Assembly: GCF_037392515.1 (NCBI RefSeq) | Contig: NC_090280.1 | Coordinates: 24,495,118-24,559,117, forward strand | Direction of reading: 5' to 3' | Length of the DNA: 64,000 bases | Origin: Haliotis asinina | Lineage: Eukaryota > Mollusca > Gastropoda > Lepetellida > Haliotidae | Shown here: piece after piece, positions 1 to 12,200 of the stretch | Layout of the letters: each line of letters opens with the position of its first letter | How positions within the stretch are numbered: position 1 is the stretch's first letter | Made by a program: the position numbers and the translations under genes | The notes under the pieces: model-generated | Database searches by the model: none | The model's input: the letters and a program-made list of their open reading frames with translations, nothing else | Told to the model about the DNA's origin: nothing

Positions 1-740
1 TGGGTGAACAGAGGCAAATTTGAACAAACTCACATGCCTAAGGTGAGACCACATGGTTTCCCCATGTGCTTTGTGGCGGAGCAGGACCGAAGTCTTAGGA
101 ACTTTCAGGAGTCAAATTGCCAAACACGGTGACCCACCAATGGACTGTCCGAGCTCGACGGTGTTTAACTACAACTGATGGTGACCTGAGCACTACGTAC
201 AGGACATCTCGCCATCACCGAATAGGCGGAAAACTTGTTGCTGGAATGCCTTGGCGTCACACACCCTCTTGGTGGCATTGCCGAGTGTAACAAAAACTCT
301 ATTTGCTCAAGCATTTATTTACCAGAAACAGGTATTGCAAAATAGCAAATATAGAATAAAAATAATTTGAGGATTGGCACATTCCATGTTTAACGATTAG
401 TAGAATACGTATGGAAACCAACTACAGCATACCATAGGGGCTTCTTTCACAAAGCAACTTTTACTAAGGTGAACCTTAACTCCCTTTCTTTAACCTTAGT
501 GACTTACGATCACTAAGAGTTTCGTGGAAGGAGGCCCAGTTCTTCATGCTCTCCTGGGAGAGAAACAAATAGACATTAATATAATGATATAATAATGGTA
601 GTGCCAGACGTTACTCTGGTCAACATTTGGGTCGGGTGCCAAGAATGAATACACCAGGTATTCTTTAATGCGACATTTCGAAAAAGTTGGAGATAGCGCC
701 TTCCTTTACGTATATATCATTACACAAAAGGAACATATCT
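1..740. other. No recognised feature
   Basis: AT-rich sequence with no convincing exon, RNA gene or transposon coding region. Confidence 0.5.
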
Positions 741-1300
741 AACGTCCATGCGGTTTTGAATTGTTTTATACATATTGAGATGACGACATTGCAATGTCAG
801 CATAACATCAGTGACACGTATACCGTCACCCATAGCTTAACATAGACATCCGACTATCTTAGACCTCAGCCTCCAAACCTTAACATAGAAGTAACACAAA
901 CTCAGCGGTAAGGCGATCGTAACTTCCATACCTTAACATAGACTTACGACGGTTATAGTGCCGAGGTGACCGTAACTTTCATACCTTTACAAATACGTAA
1001 CACAACTTCAGCACTAAGGCGATCATAGCTTACATACCTTAACAAAGGCTTGGGCTGTTGTAACGCTCAGCTGACCGTAATTCCTACGTAACACAGACAT
1101 GTGACAGACATTGCGCTAAGGTGAACGTAACGTTCATACCTTATCGCCCACATGTACATATATAAAGAACCTAACAAACTGCCATGCAGAATGTTGTTCA
1201 ATTTTGATTTGTTTATAGCTCACTGAATTTGAGATGACGACATGGCAACGTCATCGTGAACAGCAGTGACATGTGTCCACGGGTACGGCTACCCTGTCTG
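741..1300. repeat. Diverged tandem repeat with duplicated flanks
   Basis: From about 835 to 1145 a unit of roughly 55 bp recurs several times in diverged form, recognisable by 'cataccttaacatagac' and 'gtaacttt/cataccttt'. The flanks share 'gagatgacgacat(t/g)gcaa(t/c)gtca', at about 777 and 1230, so the block lies between two copies of one sequence. Confidence 0.5.
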
Positions 1301-2600
1301 TAATGGTGTCTTACAATCCTTGCAAAGGCTCAGTGGTGAATGTCCAAAATATTCGTTTTATGAATTAAAACCTAATCAAACACAAACCATATACACCTTC
1401 TTATGAATTGTTTCGTAAAACTGAATTCGTAAAAAAATGTTGTCTACACCGTATGCATGACGGTTAACAACAATCTTAGTGAATACGAACACCTGCTTTG
1501 ATGAAATGTGATGAAAAAAATAGAGAATGTCATCATAAGAGAACATGAAACACAGTTAAGGTAAGTTACTTACAGAGTAAATATGTAAAGATCTATATAC
1601 AAGTAACCGTGAAGTTAACGGAACAGATCTGCATCACGGCACACTAATCTTACAACATACAGTCCTGGAAGTACTACCGTATTTAAACCCCTCATCACAG
1701 AGGTCGACGTAGATAAAGGTTGATTTACCCTGCATTGCTCCACACTAAGGTACTGAATAAAATGTTCGTCTCACATGCATAACGTACATGAATAACAAAA
1801 CACAAAAATATAGAACTGATGAAATGCCGATTCCAGTAAAAAAAAAAGATCAAAACACATATTATCATATTTGAAAGAAAACTCTCTGGCTTATGAACAA
1901 CCAATACGCCATGAAGAATGAAGGCAGTTGTTATGGATAGACAACCTCTTTATATTATGTATAGGCGACGTTCGACATAGATTCTAATGTCGTTGCCGAG
2001 CAAAGCATAATGAAGTTGTACCTCCATAATAAATATCCTCATTCTTCATCTTCTGAACTTCTAGCATGTCGACCAGAGAGGCAATACGCCATGCCTATTC
2101 AAACACCAAGAAGCCACACATGTATGATCAGCAAGATGCCAAACGTTGTATGAGCCTCTATAAAGACTAAATGCTTATAGTATATGAACAATACGATGCC
2201 AAGCGTTATATGAGTTCCAAAAAATACAACAACCGTTTGACACTAACTTTCACAACTTATTGTATTTCGACAAAAATAAAGGAGGTAGATTCCCTACTAC
2301 GTATGAGGGAAGAAAATGATGTCATGATAATGCTCAAGTAAACTGGTCACCTTTGCAAGTGAATTATAAAGCTGTTATTTCTCTCCCTACGGTCAGTGCA
2401 CAACCTTGTATATAAAAGTACCGGTGGAAATGAAAACAGACAGATACACTCTCGACGGGGTACCCCCTTAATGGTAGATGCTAGTTTGATGCAGATTGCG
2501 AACGTGTAAATGTAGGTTTAAATACGTACATTTAGGGAATATATAACGCTCCTTAGTTGTGAAAACTTGCAATGTACCTAATTCGCAAAGGAACCACTGG
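1300..2600. other. No recognised feature
   Basis: AT-rich, no reading frame or repeat I can support; it lies downstream of the ITIM receptor gene. Confidence 0.45.
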
Positions 2601-2610
2601 ATTCAGTTTC

Positions 2611-2616
2611 TTTATT
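2611..2616 (-). terminator. Candidate poly(A) signal of ITIM receptor
   Basis: AATAAA on the minus strand about 400 nt after the stop codon. It would give a 3'UTR of roughly 430 nt holding the 88-bp repeats. Hexamer only, with no transcript support. Confidence 0.4.
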
Positions 2617-2658
2617 ACCGTGGATCATTATAAAGAAGCCAATAGTTACGCACCCACC

Positions 2659-2686
2659 CACTCTCTCTCACACACACACACACTCT
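2659..2686. repeat. Short CT/CA microsatellite
   Basis: Run of CTCTCTCT followed by CACACACACACA inside the presumed 3'UTR of the minus-strand gene. Confidence 0.75.
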
Positions 2687-2794
2687 TTTTATACCAATGT
2701 TCTATTCAGCTTTCAAAGCATATTTGCTTATCTAAATGATTCCATTAAATGTTAGTTATGTTTCGCAATGTAACCTTGAGACTCTGAGATTCAA

Positions 2795-3090
2795 CCTCTC
2801 AGGTCTTGTCCAGCAGCTGGAGATTCTCAAGTGTCTTTCATCTTCACTTCCAGAAGCAAATCCTCCCTCCTCCAGCTCTTCAACCTCGAAAGGTCTTGTC
2901 CGGATGGAGATTCTCAAGGTTCTTTCATCTTCACTCCCAGAAGCACAGCCTCCCTCCGCCAGCTCCTCCAGATCCATGGTCTTGTCCTGCAGCTGGAGAT
3001 TCTCAAGGTTCATTCATCTTCACTCCCAGAGGCACTGTCGTCTCTCCTCCTCCTCCTGCACTTCCACCTCCCATATCTTGTCCGGAAGCT
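2795..3090 (-). repeat. 88-bp tandem repeat across the stop codon
   Basis: Three units plus a partial one, each marked by 'agctggagattctcaagg' (plus strand, near 2816, 2904 and 2991) and 'cttcactcccag'. The copy nearest the gene is coding and includes the TGA. The period is 87-89 bp, so the later units are read in another frame, where they would encode an acidic SGSEDE-type repeat. Confidence 0.75.
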
Positions 3091-3223
3091 GTGGCCCGGG
3101 GGTGAGGGCGAAGTCAATCTCTTCATATACCACAGGCTCCTCCCTTCTGTGTATGATTGGTTTGCCGTCGATCAGGGTAGGCGATTCAAGGGCAAGGTCG
3201 GCGTAGGTCAGACCATCATCATT
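3020..3223 (-). CDS. Exon 8: tail with two ITIMs and stop codon
   Basis: Acceptor TTAAAATTTCAG|AAT, open for 67 codons to TGA at 3020-3022. Contains LTYADLAL and VVYEEIDF, both ITIM-consistent; LTYADL closely matches SIRP-type ITIMs. The last residues are acidic and lie in the first copy of an 88-bp tandem repeat that continues past the stop. Confidence 0.8.
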   Translation of the reverse strand, partial: NDDGLTYADLALESPTLIDGKPIIHRREEPVVYEEIDFALTPGPQLPDKIWEVEVQEEEERRQCLWE

Positions 3224-6200
3224 CTGAAATTTTAACACAACTGCACTTACAAATGTCGAACATTTCTATCATGAGAATTTATTCCATGACTGAACCCAAA
3301 TCTGCACCTGGTACATTTACTGAACCAAGAACATGCTTTCTCTTTGTGTTCGTTGCAACTTAGAGTCGTTTCGGCATTGTGTCAGCCAATCAGGGAAGTT
3401 TCTTCACCGGAACGTGACAGGATATGTATAATACACCTACCGTTTCGCCACAGTTGTTGTATTCGGCAGCGACTGGTCCTGCATAGTCGATTAGAACTGC
3501 ATTTTCCGACTGGAGACAGCAAACATATGTATGATCTCAACAGGGGATCATTATGATGTATTAAACACATGATATCTCTTCACACATCCAATATATTACA
3601 TTGTGTTGTTCAGGCTTTTGAAAAGACTTGTAAGGTTAATGCCCATATAGGTCTTGGTTTTTTATGAGGAACTGAACTTATTGGTAAGTTTTGTAAGTTT
3701 TTGCATTACTTAAATGAATATGAACATAATGTAACAACATCGCCATTAAAATTATTGATAGAAGTAATGAGAAAATACTGCCCTTCTGCTAGTGATACGT
3801 AAGTTTGTTCTTAATGAAAGAAAAACATTGACTATAATAATTATGATAATTGTTCCAGAATTTTGTCTGTGGCCTCGACTTGGCTGCTGTGAGGGTTTTT
3901 TTATTCTTCTCTTTAACTTACATCCACTGGTGAACCAAGTGATGACATATATTTTTGTTGTTCTGTGTTGACATATGTTTTATGATATGTTAGGTTTGCT
4001 TTACGCAACACTCAGCAGTTGACGTCAATGAATGAACGAGAAAATCAATGGTGTACATAATGAGCATCGATCTTCGCAAATGCATTCATTATCTCACGTG
4101 GCGGTGGGGTGGCCTAGTGGTTAAAGCGTTCGCTCCTCACGCCGAAGGCCCCGGTTCGATTACCCACATTAGTACAATGTGCGAAGTCAATTTCTGGAGT
4201 TCCCCCGTCGTGATGTTGATGCTGAAAGCGGCGTAAAACCAAACTCACTCACTCACTCATTCATTACCTTACGTTGCCTATTTCGTATCCACGTCTTTAC
4301 GACACACTGACTGAATGATAATAAATTATCTTCCTGTCAGTTTTGTATTGTAGGAAAACAGTTCTTGTACACACTTACCGATGGCCCTGCGCCGGCATAA
4401 GCCCTATTCATGAACTGTTTGCATTGAGCCTTCTGTACCGTGGCATAAACATCAGACACTGTGGAAAAGAGAACAAAGTAGACGTATTATAGACGAGATG
4501 TGTGAGATTGGTACTGAATGGGCCTTGATGAGTCATTCGGGGTTTCGCTTTTTTCAACTTATTTTGTTGAAGTTTCAAGTTTGTAACTTAATAATTCAAC
4601 ATGTACGTTTGGAAATTAATGACAAATGGCCAAAAAGGCTTCTATAGGATGGGTGTCAAACTTCTGTAGGATGTCAAACAGTAATCTCTTACAACAAAGA
4701 CACCTGATGAGAAGGTGTCAAAAACAGCAAGTGTCTGTGCGGGTTTCGTTGAAATCTTTGTTAAAGTGTTTTTTTTGTACATCCGTCAGTGACACTGACC
4801 TACAGCTTGTGTTAAACACCCATGGTCTGATGCTGACAAACAAAGAACCATATTTGGGGTTTCGCACCCATAACCATAGTTTCTTTCATGACAAAGGAAA
4901 ACCACCAAACACGGTGAATGTCAATGCTCTAGACGGCAGCTACATCCGCACATTGTCACAGAAAAGACACACGGACACACCGCTGAGGTAAATAGTCAGG
5001 GGCTAAGATGACGTCATGAGGTATAGATGACGTCATGTATAGCGTCACCTCAAGTGAGATTTGCTTTACGCCGCTTTTAACAATATTCCATCAACATCAT
5101 GGCGGGGACACCGGAAATGGTCTTCATTGAACCCATATGGCGAATCGAATCCATATCTTCAGCGTGACGAGCGAACGCTTTATCCACTAGACTACCCCAC
5201 CGCCCCTCACCTAAGGTGAGACTCACTGACCACAAGGATGGAAAGATGGGCTATACCTTCTCTCCTGCGCCTTCTCTTTTTGTTCACCTTGGCATACAAG
5301 TCTGTAGGTAGAAGTGTTTAGTCAGAAACTATTAAACTAAGTATTACAAGAAGAAATAATACCAATGGTTCTATAGGTGTGTACACCGCACTCAGCAATA
5401 TCCCAGCTATGGCAGCGGGTTGTCACATGGAGCCTCGATTGATTTCAGCGGCTGGGACATGATGCCAGGCATAAATGAAGCAGATAGTCTAACCGTTAAT
5501 AATTTGTGAAGAGCATGTCAAATTTACATTTTCATGGGGTAGATTACTTGTACTTGTAGATTCTTAAAGATCTACTTGAAAACGTATCTATTACGTAACA
5601 GCTTATCATTCAATCACCCAATCCTAAACACTGCTTGTCACCCAATCCTAAACAATACTTGTCACCCAATCCTAAACAATACTTGTCACACTTGTCACCC
5701 AATCCTAAACACTGCTTGTCACCCAATCCTAAACACTGCTTGTCACCCAATCCTAGACACTGCTTGTCACCCAGTCCTAAACACTGCTTGTCACCCAGTC
5801 CTAAACACTGCTTGTCACCCGATCCTAAACACTGCTTGTCACCCAATCCTAAACACTGCTTGTCACCCAGTCCTAAACACTGCTTGTCACCCAGTCCTAA
5901 ACACTGCTTGTCACCCAATCCTAAACACTGCTAATCACCCAATCCTAAACACTGCATGTCACCCAATCCTAAACACCCAATCCTAAACACTGCTTGTCAC
6001 CCAATCCTAAACACCCATTCCTAAACACTGCTTGTTCCCAATCCTAAACACTGCTTGTTACCCAATCCTAAACACTGCTTGTCACCCAATCCTAAACACT
6101 GCTTGTCACCCAATCCTAAACACTGCTTGTCACCCAATCCTAAACACTGCTTGTCACCCGATCCTAAACACTGCTTGTCACCCAATCCTAAACACTGCTT

Positions 6201-9200
6201 GTCACCCGATCCTAAACACTGCTTGCCACCCGATCCTAAACACTACTTGTCACCCAATCCTAAACACTGCTTGTCACCCAATCCTATACAATGCTTCTCA
6301 CCCGATCCTAACTACTGCTTGTCACCCAATCCTAAACACTGCTAATCACCCAATCCTAAACACTGCTTGTCACCCAATCCTAAACACCCAATCCTAAACA
6401 CTGCTTGTCACCCAATCCTAAACACCCATTCCTAAACATTGCTTGTTTCCCAATCCTAAACACTGTTTGTCACCCATTGCACTCTGCAATCAACAACTGT
6501 ATAATCAATATTACATGGTACGTCAGTGAAACATTTGTGTGTACATGTATATGAAAGTTTGCTTAATATTTATCACAAGTAGTGGCTTGTCAGATAATAT
6601 GCGACAACGCATGGTGTTTTTCTCGGTCTGTGGAACCTACAGTTATTCCAGTAACTCTTTATTCTGCAGTAAACGGCATGCTACCAATAATGCGTGTGAC
6701 GTAGATGAATGAATAAACAAATTTGGATTTACGCCGCTTTTAGCATTCTTTCAACAATGTCACGGTGGGGGACACCAGAAATGGACTTCGCATGTTGGAC
6801 CAAAGTAGGGAATGGAACCCTGGCTTTCGGCTTGAAGAAAGAACGCTTTAGCCACTGGGCCACCCTACCTCTCCTTCACAGCACAAGGACCTTGGTATTA
6901 CTCGGGTCATGTTTGGCTGATTAACTATAGCGGCTTTTCAGTTGCTTCGTCTGAACACAGTGCTTGTTTGCGAACACGTGTTTTTCCTAACATTTAGTTC
7001 AAGGTCACTTTATATATCCTGGGGCTTTATCTTGTTTCTAATATTGGAACATCATTCATCTTCCTTGATTACAGGTCCTATCTTCCGGACAAACCGGAAG
7101 ATAACAATATTCCATGAATGATTTCCAAGTGATCAAGTTGATTAGAAACAAACATCAAGTACAAGGAATTTGATACAAATACAAGTACGTGGCGTGTGGC
7201 GGTTAGGTAGGGGTAGGGGTTGGGAAGGGGAGGGGCGTGTGGTGATTGGGTTGGGATTGGGATGGCGCTTGGCGGTTGGATGGAGGTAGGGGTTGGGGTG
7301 GGGTTTCGGATGGCGTGTGGCGGTTGGGTGGAGGTAGAGGTTGGAGTGTCGTGTGGCACTTGGGTGGGAGTGGGGGTCGGGAGTTCTATTACTTGTGGGG
7401 TGTTGCTGCACACATGTTCAATAAACTGACCTTGAGTAATGACGAAGAAAAGTTTCAAATGAAATCTATAAGCATAACCTATTAAGTTTAATAAAAATCC
7501 CACTTTCCCCTGCTTCTTTTTGTGCGAGCCGATGTACAATAGCGTTCGCGCCATCTCCCGATACAATACTTAAATTGCATACATCACGTTTTATGTGACC
7601 ACTGGCTTTGTCACTATTACTAGACATATCCTATCCAGGTGTCATAAGCACTACTTTCAGTTGTTCGTTTGTTTGTTGAGACATGTTGCGCTCAGCACAC
7701 CGAACCCGTGTCTTCGGCATAACGGGACAGTTGGGTAGCTACTAGCTTGTGATTACTGCGTTCGCCCCTTTCGGCGAAAATGCGGATTTGATCCCTCACT
7801 TGAGTACAATGTGTGAAATCCATTTCTGGTGTAGCCCAGATATTGTTGGAATCGCTACAAACGGCGTATAACTAAACTCACTTTCCTCCGCCTGACGAAA
7901 AATCTCTGGACTATCCCACGCCCCTCCGAACAATGAATGATGTGCAGTGCATTCATACAATCCGCCCGGTATACAAATAAGTCTGCTGATCGAATGCGCC
8001 GACACGCTTTTGCAAGATTTCAAACACTTACCACTTGGATCTTGTTGAAATTGTGCTTCGTTGTCAGCCATACTGCGGTCTCCAGCCCTAAAAGACATGC
8101 ATGAGGTGAAGGAGTAAGCAATTCATATCATGCCACGGCACACATCAGACTGCAAAGTTAAACTTCGAAAAAATAAACCTTTAATTAGTTAGCTGCAAAT
8201 GCTGATATTAGATATTACCTACCTGAGCCTACCTGGCACCAAAACGTTCTGTGATTATCTTGAAGTCATAATGCTCACCTCGAAAGTACAAACGACAATG
8301 CTAATCCTGTATCCTTTTCTTTCTTTTCAGTACCTTAACTTATGAGAGAAACACTGAAACGTATTTTGTTGGAGTAACTCTGTACCTTATCTTGTAGGAG
8401 TAAAACTGTACCTTAACTGGTAGGAGTAAAAGTATACCTCAACTTGTAAGAGTAAAACTTCACCTTAACTTGTAGGAGTATAACTGTACCTCAACTTGTA
8501 GGAGTAGCTCTGAACCTTAACCTGTAGGAGTTAACTGTACCTCAACTTGTAGGAGTAAAACTGTATCGTAACTTGTAGGAGTAACTCTGCACCTTAGCTT
8601 GTACAATAAACTCAGTGCGCCTAGAGGCAGCAAGAGTTGTATACTCCCCAGGGAGTTGAGATTGATAATACGATGTGATGCTGAGACGGACATCCAATGG
8701 TCGAGGGTAACAAATACCAGGGCCTTGAGCAAGCACTAGTTGCATGGATATGTGCGCTATATAAATATCCAATAATAACTTGTATCAGTAACTGTGTACA
8801 TTAACTTGTAGGAGTAACTCTCCACCTTAGCGTGTAGGAGTAAAAGTGTACCTTAACTTGTAGGAGTAAAACTGTATCTTAACTTGTAGGAGAAACTCTA
8901 TACCTTAACGTATAGGAGAAACTCTATACCTTAACTTGTAGGAGTAACTGTACCGTAACATATGTGAGTGACCCTATATCTTAACCTGTATGAGTACACC
9001 GAACTCGTAGGGCTAAACCTGTACCTTAACTCGTATGTAAACGCTGTGGTCTTCTCATTGTTCTTGAAATGATATACTGGCAACATATATCTGCTATTGA
9101 GAGTCCTCACCTGTACACTTTACCTCCTGAAATAGATAAAACATACCCTATTGTAATCACTTCTAATGCAAATTATCATTCAGAAAGGATTCAAGTGCGT

Positions 9201-12200
9201 CTGCTGTAATTGAAGTAATAAAACTGAAGAGATGCATGACAGGATATACGATAGCAGCATAATTAATATTTTCTCGTATCACCACAAAGACAGTACCTTT
9301 CGTGGTCCTGTTTCTTCGGAAAACGACGGCGACGATGACGAAAGCGATGACGACAATGAGGACAGAACAAGCGGCAGTCACAGGTACGATGGGGTCTACA
9401 CCAGATTCAATTAACTTACGTGCTGCAACATTCACCATACCAAATAGAAGCTTTCCTTTGATTCAATATACATACAGCATATGGCGTAAGATCACATTGA
9501 AATGTGTTCAAATGGAAGCAAGAGTCGCAAATGTCAGGATTTACTGGAACTGGTTTCTTTGTCGAATTATATAAATGATGTATGTAATAGAGTAAATATA
9601 TAATGTTTTTGTTCTCCTCGGTTCAGATCTGATTTTTTTGCTTTTGGGGAATCTGAGAGTGACGAATCACACTGACTTGATGTCATATCATCAGATTAAT
9701 AGTCAAGATTGACCTCCTAATCCACATTTTGGTAGATACCTGTTCAAAATCTCTGTGTGTTTTGAGAAATTTGAAGGGAGTAAAAACTTAAACAGTCATT
9801 ACATGTCTCATTCAAATATAATTTTAAATGTCACATATTATGTTACTAATATATGTTTCCGGAATCTGTGGAGGCCTTACGGAGGACCTCCAGTGTCAGG
9901 TTCCTTGATGAACTCCCATGGCTGTTGTTGACGTGACACGTGTACTGTCCAGACACACACACATCTACAGCTGGCATAGACAACACAGCCTCCACGTGTC
10001 CTGTAATCACCATCTGCCTGGATGTGTCCCACCAGGTTACAGTGCAGGCAGGGTTACAGTCAGCGGAACATATCACTGTTAGAGGTTTCCCCTCTTCTAC
10101 CTCCCTTGTGCCTTCAAACAGAATCTGGACAGGTCCATCTGGAATATATGATGTGAGGGGGGTGATGGTGAGGGGAAAACACATCTAAGATACTTCCCTC
10201 GTCATTTGGCGTCAGTTACGCTAATTAAGGAACACCAAATAGTGCAATACTGATGTTATGCACAGTTTGCACGATCAATAATCCTTAATCAATCGCGACC
10301 TTGATCATCACAGTCAACCCATTTTATGCCATGACAGTCATTTGGAATAAACACGGTGATGTACTGTGACGACACATAGTTACGATTTTAAAGCTATAGT
10401 TGAACCATGAGTGATAATCTGAACGTTGAAATGTATCGTGTCAGTGCCAGTTGAGCGCCGCCAAGTTACATACAAATGTCACGACGCAATTGTTCCGATA
10501 GATGACACTGGCGTCACATATTCAGTGACGCTTCACGGCTTGTTTCAGGTCGTATTGTGGTCGTGTCTGGGGAGGTTTTTAACAGATGATTTAGGTACTT
10601 CAGAAGGTAAATGAAAAGTTAATGAGAGAAAGCTTGTCTTGTGTAAACATTTGCGTACAATATAGAATACAGAATAGTAGAAGATACTCTAAATATACTC
10701 TAAATGTCTTGAATTTTGCCATGCGTGGTTGGTAGTGAGTCTCTTGTGTTCCTTATTTTCCTAATATTTTAAATATTCTTGTTTTGGCCTTTGTGTGTCA
10801 CCGAGCATTTATATTTTCTGAAATCTGAGGCTCGATTTGCGAGACCGAGGAACAAAAACTGCATTCGTTGTCGTAGCAACAGATTCATTCAATCAATATT
10901 ATGTATTGTGCTGATCTGAGCTCACATCCAGATTAACAACAGTGATGTGACATAATTTTGAAGTATTCGTGTTTGAAGTATTTGAAGTATTTCGTTAAAC
11001 CTTTGAAGCTGAAAACTTTCATCACAGATTTTGGCTATGTTGTCGTTAATTCCGATCCGAACCACCAAAGTACTGTTATAATAATGATTCAGGACATGAG
11101 GGTTCTATGACGGTGCTATACTCAGAGCCGTAGTTGCAAAGATATGCGAGGTTCCTGTACCGTAAACAAGGTAGTTCTTACTCACGTAGGACATCCAGTA
11201 CATGTCCGAGACTCCAGTCAGACTCCAGCCCCTCCTCCACAGCCTGGCAGCTGTAGTTGTCTCCCTGGTTCTCTCTCTTGACGTGGCTTATTGTCATCTC
11301 ATCTCCACCTGTAGGAGACTCATCACCAGATTTTAGCAGCGCCCCCTCCCTCCTCCAGATGTAGGTCATGGTCAGTGGGTGGTGGTCCGGGGGTAGACTC
11401 CGGGAGGAGGAGGAGCATGTGAGGGTGACATTCTCACCTGATACAGGTGAGTCAGGTCCGGTGATGGTAGGTGTGGCTGGCTTTTCTGTGAACAAATGAG
11501 TAAATCCATTGATACAATAATGCGAGTGCCAACCCCTCTCCCCCCACCCCACCCCCCGATTTTACGAACTGTTTTTACATTTGAAGAATTCATCGTTATT
11601 GCCCATAACATATAGGCTAGTGACATGTTAATATTCGGAATTTATAGTTAAATACTTACGTGCTACAACGACGACCTGTCTACATCCAGGAACATTCTCA
11701 ATGCCAATAAAACGATTTTACTAAGTGTTTGGACATTTGAAGAATTCACCGTTATTGCTAAGTGTTTTGACATTTGAAGAATTCACCGTTGTTGCCCATA
11801 AGATATAGGCCAGCGACATGCAAATATTCAGAATGTATTTTTTAATACTGACGTGCTACAACCAGGACCTGTCTACATCCAGTAACATTCTCTCCATTGC
11901 TTCCCTGACAGTAGTAAGTACCAGCGTCCTGTACAGTAACATTGTAGATGGTAAACCTCAGCTGTCCGATCTGTGATGGTGAGCCCTCCCCGGTGTATCT
12001 GATCCTGTGATTACTGTTGAGTACCACTACACGGTGTGACATGGGCTGGACCACTAACAGTCTCACAGATACCGAACCATTCACCCATACATAATAGATG
12101 CAGCTGAAATTCTCTGGGTTCATGGTCATGTTAACATCTTCACCAACACGAGTAACAGTGTGTGGGTATCCAGTTGTCATGGAGGCAAGAGCTGTATACG

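Noticed and set aside
2736..3235. Plus-strand Ser/Pro-rich frames
   Set aside because: Antisense shadow of the 88-bp repeat and the last ITIM exon.
4100..4200. Functional tRNA gene
   Set aside because: A and B boxes are present but the cloverleaf is not closed, and the SINE body and 'actcactc' tail follow directly.
5576..6397. Long open frames in HPILNTAC / SPNPKHCL repeats on both strands
   Set aside because: They follow automatically from a 24-bp tandem repeat without stops; frames are open on both strands and lack any gene context.
5610..6478. Telomere-like repeat because of 'cctaaac'
   Set aside because: The unit is 24 bp and lacks CCCTAA/TTAGGG arrays; it is an interstitial minisatellite.
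5610..6478. CRISPR-like array
   Set aside because: There are no unique spacers, the unit is continuous, and the genome is eukaryotic.
7078..7566. Pro/Thr-rich mucin-like protein on the minus strand
   Set aside because: The composition comes from the G-rich minisatellite; no splice sites or conserved domain support it.
9163..9438. A separate small membrane protein starting at an ATG near 9438
   Set aside because: The hydrophobic segment is better explained as exon 5 of the receptor, with acceptor, donor and phase in agreement.
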